This document shows, piece after piece, positions 1-10,084 of a stretch of 13,043 nucleotides of DNA. A program made the position numbers and the translations under genes. The stretch is from assembly GCA_019420135.1 (NCBI GenBank), contig JAHZHS010000018.1:7356-20398 (forward strand). The letters run 5' to 3'. A model generated the notes under the pieces. That model did not search any database and was not told the origin of the DNA. It saw nothing but the letters and a program-made list of their open reading frames with translations. Numbering within the stretch: position 1 is the stretch's first letter; each line of letters opens with the position of its first letter. Source of the DNA: Oscillospiraceae bacterium. GTDB lineage: Bacteria > Bacillota > Clostridia > Oscillospirales > Ruminococcaceae.

Positions 1-1
1 T

Positions 2-949
2 GATTCCCCCGGGACGCTGGCCTTTGACGAGAGGGTGGCGGAGCTCGACGGGGGGCCGGCGGTCTGCCGGACGGGAACTGTCTCGGGGGAGGCCCTGAGC
101 CCCCTGCTGGGCAACATGCTGGGGGAACTGGCCGGGGCCCAGGGGGAAAACCCGGAAGCCCCGCTGCAAAGCGGACTGGATTTTTCCGGTGTGAGCGCCG
201 ATGTGCGGATGTACGTGAACAAAGAAACCTACCTGCCCATCCGGATGGAATGCTCCGTCTCGGGCCTGGATACCGTGATGAACAGCCTTTTGGAGGATTC
301 CGGCATCACCTACACGGTCAACAGCTTCACCATGAACTGCGATTACACCTCCTATGAGCCCCAGGAGATCCCCGAACTGCCGGCAGAGGCCCATGCGGCC
401 GCCGAGCAGGCTGCCCGCCTGGCCCAGGGCAATCCCGACAACGGCAACGGCATCTATACCATCCGGGAAGGCAACTATTATATGGATATCGCCACGCCGG
501 AGGGCTATGCAGTTTCCGCCACCGACTATGACATGGTACAGTTTTACAATGAGGAACTGGACCGCACCGTCAAATACCAGATGTACACCACGGTGACCCA
601 GAACGACCTGGGGTTGATCGACCAGTATTATACGGAGCTCATGGACACCCATCCCGCTCTGTTTCCGGATTCCAATTTTTATAACAGTGATACATTGGCG
701 TACAGTCTCATGTGGATCGAGTACGAGGAAAATGACCGGAAGGCAGCAAACTATTATGCCTGGGCCTATCTGGAAGATCAGGTCACCTCGCAGTCGGCGA
801 ATTACCCCTGGATCGTTGTCCGCATCCAGGACGGCGGCGCGGAGAAGGATGCCTCCGGCAGCTGGGAGGAGATCTGCTCCCTGCTGGACTATGCAATGCC
901 CTATGATCTTGCTCACCTGGCCGGGGCAGCCGGGACCCAGATGATCTGA
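2..949 (+). CDS. Secreted/lipoprotein-like hypothetical protein, C-terminal part
   Basis: The reading frame is open to the left edge, so the true start and any signal peptide lie outside the window; the internal GTG at 35 is not a credible start. About 315 residues are visible. The segment 'YVNKETYLPIRM' resembles the membrane-lipoprotein families of Clostridia in which a beta-rich LolA-like fold carries a 'DKETYLP' strand (DUF6612-type). This is recognition by eye, not a search. The rest is acidic and rich in Tyr, Asn and Asp (for example 'GNYYMDIATPEGY'), as expected of an extracytoplasmic domain, and has no membrane segment. Its role is unknown. It is the only plus-strand gene and ends against a terminator shared with the kinase gene opposite. 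Confidence 0.6.
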   Translation, partial: DSPGTLAFDERVAELDGGPAVCRTGTVSGEALSPLLGNMLGELAGAQGENPEAPLQSGLDFSGVSADVRMYVNKETYLPIRMECSVSGLDTVMNSLLEDSGITYTVNSFTMNCDYTSYEPQEIPELPAEAHAAAEQAARLAQGNPDNGNGIYTIREGNYYMDIATPEGYAVSATDYDMVQFYNEELDRTVKYQMYTTVTQNDLGLIDQYYTELMDTHPALFPDSNFYNSDTLAYSLMWIEYEENDRKAANYYAWAYLEDQVTSQSANYPWIVVRIQDGGAEKDASGSWEEICSLLDYAMPYDLAHLAGAAGTQMI

Positions 950-963
950 CCAACCAAAACAGA

Positions 964-1002
964 AAACCGCCCTGTCGGAGCATTCCCGGCAGGGCGGTTT
1001 TT
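964..1002. terminator. Bidirectional Rho-independent terminator
   Basis: An 11-bp perfect stem (AAACCGCCCTG at 964-974 with CAGGGCGGTTT at 990-1000) extends inward by about four more pairs. A T run follows on the plus strand (998-1002). On the minus strand the stem is followed by TTTTCTGTTTT. It sits between two convergent genes, so it probably ends both the lipoprotein-like gene and the kinase operon. Confidence 0.85.
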
Positions 1003-1024
1003 GTATGAGAAGGAAAGAAAAAGG

Positions 1025-2422
1025 TCAGGAAAATGCGTTCTGACGGATGCGCAGCACAGCCAGCGCCCCGCCCGCGTTTTCAAGGCGCAGACTGCCGCCG
1101 TGTGCCTCCGCCACCGTGCGGGCTAAGAAAAGGCCCAGACCCTGGTGCCCGTCCGACCGGGAGGTGTCGCCGGTCTGCAGCAGCTGAACGCCCCGACTCA
1201 GGATCTCAGGCGGAAATCCGGGACCGTCATCCTGCACCGCAAAGAGAACAAATCCTTCCTCCACGCGGCAGGTGAGGGTGACGTGGCCGTCCTCCGGGGC
1301 AAACCGTGCCGCGTTTGCCAGCAGGTTTTCCACCGCCCGGCCCAGATTCTGCCGCTGGGCGCGCAGCCGGAAGCCCTCGGGAAAATCCGTCTGCATCCGG
1401 AAAGAAATGCCCCGCGGGGCGCACAGTGCGGTGCCGGTATCTGCCAGGGAAGCAGCGAAGGCTGCAGCGTCAATCGGCTCGGGCGCAGAGGTGGAATGCT
1501 CTGCCTGGATGGTGCTGCGCAGGGCGGCCAGATACTGCCCGGCCCGGTCGGCCCCCCGCAGGATGGCGTCCACAAAACTGCGCTGGGCATCGGGAAGGGG
1601 ATCCTCCGCCAGCAATTCCGCGTTGCCGCGGACGATGGCCAGGGGTGTTTTCAGATCATGGGCCAGTGCAGCAAGACGCTCGCTGCGCTGCTGTTCCATG
1701 ACCCATTGGCATTTGAGGGAGTCGGCCAGCTCTTGCCGCAGTCCCTCCATGGTACGCAGCGCCTGGTCGAATTCCCGGAGCCGGGCGTGCCCCAGGGAAT
1801 CCCCCGAAAGATCTCCGCCTGCCAGGGTACGGCAGGCGTTGGTCAGCAGGTCGGTCTCCTGCCGGAGCAAGGCCACAGTATGCCGCGTAGACAGCAATAC
1901 CGTGACGGCCAGCAGCACCAGGAGAATACCCAGCCAGCAGAGTTCAAAGTCCGGCAGGACCCGGCGCAATTCCGGGTCGGCATAGGTTGCCCCGAAACTG
2001 TATTGCAGGCGGCAGAGAGTGCCGTCGATCAGCCGCACATCCCGGTAATAAAAAGAGCGTATCACCGGACTGTCCAGCTGCAGCGCCCGGTCCAGATCCC
2101 GGCCGCCGATGTTGCTGCCAAGTACCTGATCGTCGGATGCAATACGCCCCGGACTGACCGTGGTATCCAGCAGGACCCAGCGGCAGAGGGGGGACAGGTC
2201 GTCGGCATCAAAGTGGTCGGCGGACATGGTGGACAGAACGTCCTCGGCTTCCAGCGCTGCGGTTGCCGCGCTGTTGGCGGGCAGCAGAACACCCGCCGTG
2301 ATCAGAATAAGAATCAGCCCGAACCAGAGGGCACAGACAGCCAGACACCCCAGACCGGTGCGCACCAGATAACCGATCAGCAGGCCGGACAGGGGTTTCC
2401 TAGAGTTTATTCGCTTTTCCAT
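1025..2422 (-). CDS. Sensor histidine kinase of a two-component system
   Basis: A membrane sensor kinase of 465 residues that should autophosphorylate and pass phosphate to the regulator encoded just upstream. Visible parts, counted from the chosen ATG: membrane segment about 22-47, extracytoplasmic sensor loop about 48-159, second membrane segment about 160-178, a HAMP-like linker, the H-box 'AALAHDLKTPL' with phospho-acceptor His255, the N-box 'ENLLANAARF' about 365-374, the G1 box 'DDGPGF' about 398-403 and the G2 box 'GHQGLGLFLA' about 425-434. The start at 2422 overlaps the regulator's 3' end by 16 bases; an in-frame ATG at 2440 has no better ribosome site. The 'HDLKTPL' H-box fits VanS/BceS-like Firmicute kinases. 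The loop is unlike any sensor domain I recognise, so the signal is unknown. Confidence 0.9.
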   Translation of the reverse strand: MEKRINSRKPLSGLLIGYLVRTGLGCLAVCALWFGLILILITAGVLLPANSAATAALEAEDVLSTMSADHFDADDLSPLCRWVLLDTTVSPGRIASDDQVLGSNIGGRDLDRALQLDSPVIRSFYYRDVRLIDGTLCRLQYSFGATYADPELRRVLPDFELCWLGILLVLLAVTVLLSTRHTVALLRQETDLLTNACRTLAGGDLSGDSLGHARLREFDQALRTMEGLRQELADSLKCQWVMEQQRSERLAALAHDLKTPLAIVRGNAELLAEDPLPDAQRSFVDAILRGADRAGQYLAALRSTIQAEHSTSAPEPIDAAAFAASLADTGTALCAPRGISFRMQTDFPEGFRLRAQRQNLGRAVENLLANAARFAPEDGHVTLTCRVEEGFVLFAVQDDGPGFPPEILSRGVQLLQTGDTSRSDGHQGLGLFLARTVAEAHGGSLRLENAGGALAVLRIRQNAFS

Positions 2423-3072
2423 CGGTATCCGATCCCCCATACCGTCTCAATGGGCTGCAGGCCATGGGCACGCAGCTTGGCACGAATGTTTTTCACATGT
2501 TCCGTCACTGCCGAGTCATCGGCGGTGCCGTCACAGCCGAATACCGCCTCATAGATCTGCTCCTTGGAGAAGGTCTGCCCCGGGTGCAGGGCCAGGTACT
2601 CACAGATGCCGTACTCTGCCCGGGTCAGATGCAGCGGTCCGGCATCGGTAGAGACCTCACCGGCCGAAAGATCAAACAGCAGCCCGCCCCGGCGGATTCT
2701 GTGGGATGCCGGGCGGTTCTGGCGGCGCAGATGGGCGTTGATCCGGGCACGCAATTCCGCCACACGGAATGGCTTGGACAGATAGTCGTCACCGCCCAGG
2801 CCCAGGCCGCGCAGCACATCGGCTTCCTCCGTGCGGGCGGTGAGAAACAGGATGGGGCAGTCGGTCAAGGCACGGATCCGACGGCAGGAAGCAAAACCGT
2901 CCTCGCCGGGCATCATCACATCCAGCAGAATGCAGTCTGCCCAACGGCAGTGGCGGTCGGTGACTTCCGCACCGCTGTGCAGCACCTCAACCCGATGCCC
3001 GTCCCGTTCCAGAGCCGTGCGCAGCAGGGCACACAGGTCCCGGTCATCATCCACCGCAAGAATGTTTGCCAA
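2407..3072 (-). CDS. OmpR/PhoB-family response regulator
   Basis: A DNA-binding regulator of 221 residues. The receiver domain has the acidic cluster Asp8-Asp10, phospho-acceptor Asp51 ('LLDVMMPGEDGF'), Thr78 and Lys100 ('LSKPF'). The C-terminal winged helix has 'LTRAEYGICEYLALHPGQTFSKE' split over its first helices and the recognition region 'VTEHVKNIRAKL', ending in the family's 'GIGYRW' wing. The start is a TTG: AGGAGG lies seven bases upstream, and the preceding in-frame codons read back into the traX-like gene without a better start. The kinase follows with an overlap and the traX-like gene precedes by 17 bases, so the three are probably co-transcribed. The target genes are unknown; traX is the obvious candidate for autoregulation. 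Confidence 0.92.
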   Translation of the reverse strand: MANILAVDDDRDLCALLRTALERDGHRVEVLHSGAEVTDRHCRWADCILLDVMMPGEDGFASCRRIRALTDCPILFLTARTEEADVLRGLGLGGDDYLSKPFRVAELRARINAHLRRQNRPASHRIRRGGLLFDLSAGEVSTDAGPLHLTRAEYGICEYLALHPGQTFSKEQIYEAVFGCDGTADDSAVTEHVKNIRAKLRAHGLQPIETVWGIGYRWKSE

Positions 3073-3089
3073 AACGATTCCTCCTTCGG

Positions 3090-3971
3090 TCAGGTCAGAG
3101 CCAGACAGGCCGCCCAGGACAGGGCATACAGAATGTAAATATGGGCGGGATAAAAACAGTAAAACAACCGCTTGAAGCCGCGGCCGCGGCTGCCGTTGTA
3201 CATCAGCATGGGCAACACGGCAAACACACCGAACCATTCATAATAGTCGGTGAACATAAGGGAGAGGGAAAAGCCTTCGCCTTTGTACAGCATGGCGGCG
3301 ACGAGGACAAAATCAAACAGCAGGGTCATGCCGGCAAAGACGGCGGCCTGCAGTGCCCGGTGCTCCCGTGTGAGATACATCCCGATCCCCGTCAGGATAA
3401 AGAAGATACCGCCGTCGGAAATAAAGGACCAGGCAGGCAGCACCGTGTAGACAAGGAGGGCCAGCAGGGAGTCGGTGGCCCATGGGGCGGGACTGGCCTG
3501 GGAAAGCTGATACAGCACCACAAAGAGCAGCGGCCAGACAAGGGGCAGCAGCACTGCCGCAAGGCCGCGGCCGATGCGCCGCTGACGCAGCCAGTCGATG
3601 CCCTGCCAGACGGGGATGAGGATGACAAAGTTCATGAAGATGGCGTTCATGGGGTAGAACCCGTCGGGACGGACACCGATGCGGGCATACATCATGAGGA
3701 ACAGGATCAGGCCCATTCCGGCGGAGATCATCCAGATCCGTTTAAAGTAGCGCCGCCGGTCATGAGTGTGGGCAAAGCCCTCCACCGTGCAAAAGAGGAA
3801 CAGCGGGGCAGACAGCCGTCCCAGCATGGAAAAGGCATCCGGCACAAGACCGGTAAAGCCGAAAAAGTAGTGGATGTGATCCAGCACCATCAAAAACAGG
3901 GCGATGAGCTTGAGCTGGGTATCGGACAGGCCGCGCGGGGCGGCAAGGGCGTGAGGGCGAGCAGATAACAT
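3090..3971 (-). CDS. TraX-family membrane acyltransferase-like protein
   Basis: A polytopic membrane protein of 293 residues. The TraX signature is visible: 'LKLIALFLMVLDHIHYFF' near the N-terminus (conserved Asp-His), then 'RLSAPLFLFCTVEGFAHTHDR', and at the end 'YNGSRGRGFKRLFYCFYPAH' with the conserved Asn-Gly and Tyr-Pro-x-His. F-plasmid TraX acetylates the pilin N-terminus; chromosomal relatives in Firmicutes stand alone and their substrates are unknown. No conjugation gene is present here, so pilin acetylation is unlikely. The ATG at 3971 has AGGAGG seven bases upstream; a longer frame back to 4142 lacks a ribosome site. A regulator and kinase follow immediately, hinting at control of, or response to, cell-surface modification. 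Confidence 0.85.
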   Translation of the reverse strand: MLSARPHALAAPRGLSDTQLKLIALFLMVLDHIHYFFGFTGLVPDAFSMLGRLSAPLFLFCTVEGFAHTHDRRRYFKRIWMISAGMGLILFLMMYARIGVRPDGFYPMNAIFMNFVILIPVWQGIDWLRQRRIGRGLAAVLLPLVWPLLFVVLYQLSQASPAPWATDSLLALLVYTVLPAWSFISDGGIFFILTGIGMYLTREHRALQAAVFAGMTLLFDFVLVAAMLYKGEGFSLSLMFTDYYEWFGVFAVLPMLMYNGSRGRGFKRLFYCFYPAHIYILYALSWAACLALT

Positions 3972-3989
3972 GAAAAATCCTCCTGTATT

Positions 3990-4019
3990 GGGACAGTCCG
4001 AACCGGAATTGTTTGTCCC
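3990..4019 (-). promoter_or_regulatory. Nested hairpin just upstream of the traX-like ribosome site
   Basis: In the transcript GGGACA pairs with TGTCCC (outer 6 bp) and encloses TCCG-GTT-CGGA (4 bp). It ends five bases before AGGAGG of the traX-like gene. It could be an operator or an RNA fold affecting translation; no T run follows, so it is not a terminator. I saw no convincing promoter in 3972-4140. Confidence 0.35.
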
Positions 4020-4140
4020 GGCGGTTGGAAGGGAGACTGCCCGGTTTGCGTCCGGCAGCAGAGTCAATACCTTCCGCCGCCGCTGTCCACAAGGATAACA
4101 GGAGTTTCTAAGGAAAGGATAAGGAATTTCAGGAAACGGC

Positions 4141-4172
4141 AAAAAAATCGGGCGGACCCGAAGGCCCGCCCG
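4141..4172 (-). terminator. Rho-independent terminator of the 77-residue protein gene
   Basis: On the minus strand a 10-bp stem (CGGGCGGGCC with GGTCCGCCCG, one G-U) closes a UUCG tetraloop and is followed by ATTTTTTT. It lies 8 bases after the stop codon at 4181. Confidence 0.93.
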
Positions 4173-4180
4173 GTTTGCGA

Positions 4181-4414
4181 TTACTTGCTTTCCTCGACCT
4201 TGTAATTGAAGCCGTACTCTTCCTGCAGCTTCTTGACCGCAGGCTCGCAGTCCTCAATGAAGGTGGGGGAGTAGACCGACTGACCGTTGTGAGACTTTTT
4301 GTAGTCCTCCACAATCGCCATCAGCTTGTCCCAGCCCTCATTGGCCTTGGCCTCGGGGACCTCCTTGGGAAAATCAATGATGAATTCGCGGTGCTTGGGG
4401 ATGCGTGCTTTCAT
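4181..4414 (-). CDS. Small hypothetical protein (77 residues)
   Basis: I do not recognise this family. It is a soluble, charged protein with no membrane segment or signal peptide and a single cysteine ('IEDCEPAVKKL'). It begins 'MKARIPKHREFIIDFPKEVP', and its C-terminal half looks helical ('AVKKLQEEYGF'). The ATG at 4414 has AGGAG eight bases upstream, which excludes the longer frame to 4507 because that would run through the promoter. It has its own near-consensus promoter and a strong terminator, so it is a single-gene unit likely to be well expressed. That, with codon use like its neighbours, makes it a real gene rather than a chance frame. Its function is unknown. Confidence 0.8.
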   Translation of the reverse strand: MKARIPKHREFIIDFPKEVPEAKANEGWDKLMAIVEDYKKSHNGQSVYSPTFIEDCEPAVKKLQEEYGFNYKVEESK

Positions 4415-4450
4415 AAACGACACTCCTGATTTTTGGTTTTGGTTTTCTCT

Positions 4451-4479
4451 ATGATATATGGGATTGCGGCCGGTGTCAA
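4451..4479 (-). promoter_or_regulatory. Sigma-A promoter of the 77-residue protein gene
   Basis: On the minus strand TTGACA (4474-4479), a 17-base spacer, then TATCAT (4451-4456). Transcription should start near 4444, giving a 5' leader of about 30 bases that is A/C-rich (CCAAAACCAAAAA) and unstructured before the AGGAG site. Confidence 0.85.
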
Positions 4480-4507
4480 ATGGTCCGGCTGCAGATCCTT
4501 CCACCAA

Positions 4508-6247
4508 TCAGTTGGTAACAGGCAGGCTGGTCAGATCGATGCCGCCGTCGGCACAATAGTACACCGAGTAGGGCTGGGGATCGTTGGTGCTGTACCCGGT
4601 CATATCCAGATACAGCCAGAACTGGGGCAGGTCGGTCTTGACAAAGCGGGAGGAAAGGGCAGGGTCCATAGCTGCATACTGGGCATCGGTGGCTAGCAGC
4701 AGGCTGCCGTCCTCCAGACCGGTGCCGTCGTTATAGTAGGTATAATCGCCGGGGTTATAGTTGCCGGTGATCATGCGGTAGACTTTGGTGGAATCGGCAG
4801 TGCGCAGGACCTTGCGGTCGTGATCGTCGGTGTACATATAGACGACCTTGACATCCGGATAGGCCTCGTCCAGCGCCTGGGTCACAGCCTCTGCGTAGGA
4901 AAAATCGTAGCTGGGATGGGCTACATACTGGGCGTCACACACAAAGGCATTGCAGACACCGATGGCAGCAATGCAGACAACTACCGGGGCGTACAATCCG
5001 CCTGCCCGACGGAACCAGGGCAGGCAGAGAGCCAGCAGCAGGACCGAGGCGATGAGCAGGAAAATCAGGTACCGGCTTTCGTAGACCAACTCGCCGTAGG
5101 CCAGGGAGGCGCCGATCAGGATCAGAGTATCCACCCCTACAACACTCAGCAGCATAGCAAACAACAGTCCTCGCTCACTGCCGGCGGCCCGGCAGGCGGC
5201 GGCAGGCGCGTGACCGATCCGCCACAGGCAGAGGAAGGTGCCGCCCAGAATGACCATGGCAACCACAAAGGACAGGCCGAACAGAATCCCCTCGCCGCTC
5301 AGGATCATGACGCCGCCGTCAGAGGGCAGGGCGTTGGTGAGCTTGAGGTATCCCTGGATTACCTTGGACAGATTGGGCAGGAATTCGGTGTAGCTGTTCC
5401 AGGCAATGACCGAATCCCGGGAGGAAAAGTGGATGATGTTGCGCTGGACATAGTATCCGGCGCCGAAGCCCAGCAGGCTGAGAACCAGAAATGCCGACCC
5501 GGCGGACAGCAGCAGATGAGGACGGCCCACTGCAAAGGCGCGGAGCAAAAAGCCTGCGATCACAGGCAGCAGCACCAGCAACAGCATAAAAGTTCCGCTG
5601 GACATGCCGATCCAGGCACCCAGTCCCAGGGTGAACAGCCAGGTGATCAGATGGCCCAAACCCCGCTCGCCCCGGTGCAGCTGGACCAGACAGTACATCA
5701 GATACACCATATAGACGGCACGCACCAGGTAGTAGGCGCTCTGTACCAGCAGGCAGTTGGCGTAGCCCAGGACTTCGGTGTAGCTGTACGGAGTGAGAAC
5801 CAGAAAGAGGGCCACCATCCGCAGCGGGATGGCACAGGATACCCGGCGCAGCAGCTGCCAGGTGCCGTACACAAGAAATGCCAGCCAGACGATGTTGCTG
5901 ACGCCGTAGGCGGTGAAGGGGTCACGCAGCAGCGGCATAAGGGCCGCTGCCAGCGACAGCGGCATATCCAGCAGCAGGGTGGTGGTATCGTTCCAGTTGG
6001 GGAGGGAGAAGGAACCGGCCTTCCAGATTTCCAGAACCTTGAGGATCTGGGTGGAGGAGTCTCCGTCCAGATGGCTCTGCCATTGAGTCAGGTTGCACCA
6101 GCACAGAAACCCCAGCTGTACGATCAGCAGTATCCCCAGCAAAAGGGTGGCGGCCGCAGCGGGGCGGCCCATGGCGGAAAATTCGGCGCGTTCCGAAGCA
6201 AACCAGCTGCGGGGATCGGGCTTGCGGGGAGCAAAGTCTTTTAGCAT
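4508..6247 (-). CDS. Polytopic membrane protein, GT-C glycosyltransferase-like
   Basis: A membrane protein of 579 residues. After a cytoplasmic N-terminus (about 1-30), membrane segments follow from about 33 through about 460. The last roughly 110 residues form a soluble, Asp/Tyr-rich domain ('VVYMYTDDHDRKVLR', 'FWLYLDMTGY'). The first outside loop carries an acidic pair in 'HLDGDSS', and the loop further on has 'PNWNDTTTLLLDMPLSLAA'. This layout resembles GT-C glycosyltransferases that use lipid-linked sugars (PMT/ArnT-like), which keep an acidic residue in the first outer loop. The family call is inference; an O-antigen ligase-like or other polymer membrane protein is possible. The ATG at 6247 (AGGA upstream) is chosen because the longer frame overlaps the TatD gene and looks like out-of-frame shadow. 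It lies 59 bases after tatD, probably in the same transcript. Confidence 0.75.
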   Translation of the reverse strand: MLKDFAPRKPDPRSWFASERAEFSAMGRPAAAATLLLGILLIVQLGFLCWCNLTQWQSHLDGDSSTQILKVLEIWKAGSFSLPNWNDTTTLLLDMPLSLAAALMPLLRDPFTAYGVSNIVWLAFLVYGTWQLLRRVSCAIPLRMVALFLVLTPYSYTEVLGYANCLLVQSAYYLVRAVYMVYLMYCLVQLHRGERGLGHLITWLFTLGLGAWIGMSSGTFMLLLVLLPVIAGFLLRAFAVGRPHLLLSAGSAFLVLSLLGFGAGYYVQRNIIHFSSRDSVIAWNSYTEFLPNLSKVIQGYLKLTNALPSDGGVMILSGEGILFGLSFVVAMVILGGTFLCLWRIGHAPAAACRAAGSERGLLFAMLLSVVGVDTLILIGASLAYGELVYESRYLIFLLIASVLLLALCLPWFRRAGGLYAPVVVCIAAIGVCNAFVCDAQYVAHPSYDFSYAEAVTQALDEAYPDVKVVYMYTDDHDRKVLRTADSTKVYRMITGNYNPGDYTYYNDGTGLEDGSLLLATDAQYAAMDPALSSRFVKTDLPQFWLYLDMTGYSTNDPQPYSVYYCADGGIDLTSLPVTN

Positions 6248-6306
6248 GTCAGACACATCCTGTCGCGGTAATGAAAGTAGGGAGAACTTCCTGAAAGTGG
6301 TGCCGG

Positions 6307-7098
6307 TCAGACCCCGAACACAGCCCGGGCATTGTCTGAAGTCAGGTGCAGGACCTGGGCGGCGTCCATCCCCCACAAGGTACCGATGAATGCCGCTACA
6401 TGGGCAATGTTGCGGCTGTCGTTGCGGCGGCCCCGCACCGGTTCCGGCGCCATGTAGGGACAGTCGGTCTCCAGCACCACGGCGCTGTGGTCGATAGCGG
6501 CCAGAACCCGGGCCGCCCGCTTGGCGCCCTTGTACGTCACCGCACCGCCGAAGCCCAGGTGCATGCCCTGGGCGGTCAGCCATGCGGCATCCTCGGGACT
6601 GCCGCTGTAACAGTGCAGTACTCCTCTGGGACGGTATTTTTTCAGCAGCTCATAGGTCTCAGCATGGGCCTCCCGGTCATGGACCGAGACGGGCAGGTTC
6701 AGCTCGGCGGCCAGCTGTAGCTGGGCCTCAAACAGGTCGTACTGTTCCCGGGCGGGCAGCGGCCAGTGATGATCCAGACCGATCTCACCCACCGCCACCA
6801 CCTGCGGATCGTCGTACAACTCCCGCATGGCGGCCAGCTCAGCCCGCCAGTCGCCGCCGTAGCGGGCCACTGTGGGGGCGTCGTCCTCTCCCAGGCTTTC
6901 TGGGTGAATGCCCAGGGCAGCATGGACAAAAGGATATTTCCGGGCCAGCGCCAGCACCGATGGGGCATCCCCCGAATGGGTAGCACACTCCAATACACCC
7001 ACCACACCGGCTTCCGGCAGCGCACGCATCACTTCGTCACGGTCAGCGTCAAACTGCCGGGAGCTGTAATGGGCGTGGGTATCGTAAATTTCAGGCAT
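6307..7098 (-). CDS. TatD-family metal-dependent hydrolase
   Basis: 263 residues, the usual length for the family. Metal ligands of the TIM-barrel amidohydrolase fold are all present: His8 and His10 ('DTHAHY'), Glu105 ('VGEIGLDHHW'), His140 ('VSVHDREA'), His162 ('LHCYSGS') and Asp212 ('LETDCPYMAP'). TatD proteins are metal-dependent nucleases (3'-5' exonuclease or DNase activity in characterised members), and members have also been linked to D-aminoacyl-tRNA or other hydrolysis. GAGGAG sits five bases before the ATG. Its position downstream of metG repeats the metG-tatD neighbourhood common in Firmicutes, with one transporter gene inserted. The symbol is left out because several paralogues (tatD, ycfH, yabD) share these features. 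Confidence 0.93.
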   Translation of the reverse strand: MPEIYDTHAHYSSRQFDADRDEVMRALPEAGVVGVLECATHSGDAPSVLALARKYPFVHAALGIHPESLGEDDAPTVARYGGDWRAELAAMRELYDDPQVVAVGEIGLDHHWPLPAREQYDLFEAQLQLAAELNLPVSVHDREAHAETYELLKKYRPRGVLHCYSGSPEDAAWLTAQGMHLGFGGAVTYKGAKRAARVLAAIDHSAVVLETDCPYMAPEPVRGRRNDSRNIAHVAAFIGTLWGMDAAQVLHLTSDNARAVFGV

Positions 7099-7107
7099 AG
7101 AGACTCC

Positions 7108-8070
7108 TCATTGGGTTTCAGCGGGGGCAGAGCGGCGGTTGACCAGGCAGATGCCCGCGCAGACCAGTACCAGGGCAGCCAGGTACCGCCAGTCCAGCAG
7201 AGTTTCTCCGTTGAGCAGGGCGGACAGCAGTACCGTGATGACGGGGATCAGCAGCCCGAACACCGCAATGCGGGAGACGGGGTTGTTCTTCATGAGCAGA
7301 GCCCACAGCACATAGCCGGCCCCCGAGATAAAGGCGAGGAAGAGCAGCACCGGAAGCCCGGCGGCACTTTGGGGGGCGAGACGCCCGCCCATGGCAAAGC
7401 CAATCACGGCCAGCGCCAGTCCGCCCACACCCAGATTGATGCAGCAGACCGAAAAGCTGTCGGCCTTTTGGGTCACGGATTTGTTCCACGGCCCGGCGAA
7501 GGCGAAGATCACCGAGGCGGTCAGCATGGCGGCAACGCCCCAGGCACTGCCGCCGCCGTGGTCGCCCAGGGTGACCACCAACACACCGCCGAATCCCAGC
7601 ACACAGCCCAGGGCCTTGCTGGGGGTCATGCGGTCGGCCTTACCGTAAACGAAGTGGGCCAGAATAACGCCCAGAAAACTCTGGGTGCTGTTGAGAATGC
7701 CGCCCATGGCACCGGTCAGCGCCGCGACGGCAGAATAGTAGAAGAAATATTGCAGGGCAGTCTGCCAGAGCCCCAGCCCGCAGCACTCGGCCAGTACCCG
7801 GCCTTTGGGTATGGGCAGGGGGCGGCGGTTGAGCACCAGCCCGCACAGCCAGACCAGCACCGCCGCCAGCATGAAGCGCACTCCTGCAAAGCAGAGGATG
7901 GACGAGGTGTCAGAGCTGTCAATGGCGAATAGTCGGTACCCCATCTTGATGAACGGAAACGCCGATCCCCACAGACAGTTGCAGAGGATGGCCAGAGCCA
8001 CAGCCGCGGCGGGCGCAGCAAACAAGGCATCCAGACGGGCACCCCCGCGATTGGTTGTTGATTCAGTCAA
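7108..8070 (-). CDS. EamA/DMT-superfamily transporter
   Basis: An inner-membrane protein of 320 residues with about ten hydrophobic segments in two EamA repeats. The first repeat includes 'NCLWGSAFPFIKMGY', the classic N-terminal 'WGs.f' motif of the drug/metabolite transporters, and the second ends with 'LLDWRYLAALVLVCAGICLVNR'. Members export amino acids, nucleosides or other small metabolites; the substrate cannot be told from the sequence. The start is a TTG at 8070 with GGGAG nine bases upstream; an out-of-frame TTG beside it hits a stop at once. It lies 25 bases after the metG stop in its resumed frame and ten bases before tatD, so it is part of the same operon. Confidence 0.88.
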   Translation of the reverse strand: MTESTTNRGGARLDALFAAPAAAVALAILCNCLWGSAFPFIKMGYRLFAIDSSDTSSILCFAGVRFMLAAVLVWLCGLVLNRRPLPIPKGRVLAECCGLGLWQTALQYFFYYSAVAALTGAMGGILNSTQSFLGVILAHFVYGKADRMTPSKALGCVLGFGGVLVVTLGDHGGGSAWGVAAMLTASVIFAFAGPWNKSVTQKADSFSVCCINLGVGGLALAVIGFAMGGRLAPQSAAGLPVLLFLAFISGAGYVLWALLMKNNPVSRIAVFGLLIPVITVLLSALLNGETLLDWRYLAALVLVCAGICLVNRRSAPAETQ

Positions 8071-8095
8071 AGCAAATTACTCCCGGAACGGCCCA

Positions 8096-10056
<1,961 letters not shown>

Positions 10057-10084
10057 CGTTTCAAATCCTTCCTAAATACATTTG

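Noticed and set aside
1145..2554. Plus-strand frame of 469 codons opposite the sensor kinase
   Set aside because: A shadow of the kinase gene in GC-rich sequence; Gln/Gly-rich with no domain, while the minus strand carries all kinase boxes.
3090..3971. Conjugative element or plasmid transfer region, suggested by the TraX family match
   Set aside because: No relaxase, coupling protein, pilus gene, integrase or attachment repeat is visible; TraX relatives are common as single chromosomal genes.
4820..6244. Plus-strand frame of 474 codons opposite the GT-C-like gene
   Set aside because: Gln/Gly-rich antisense shadow of a membrane protein gene, with no start signals.
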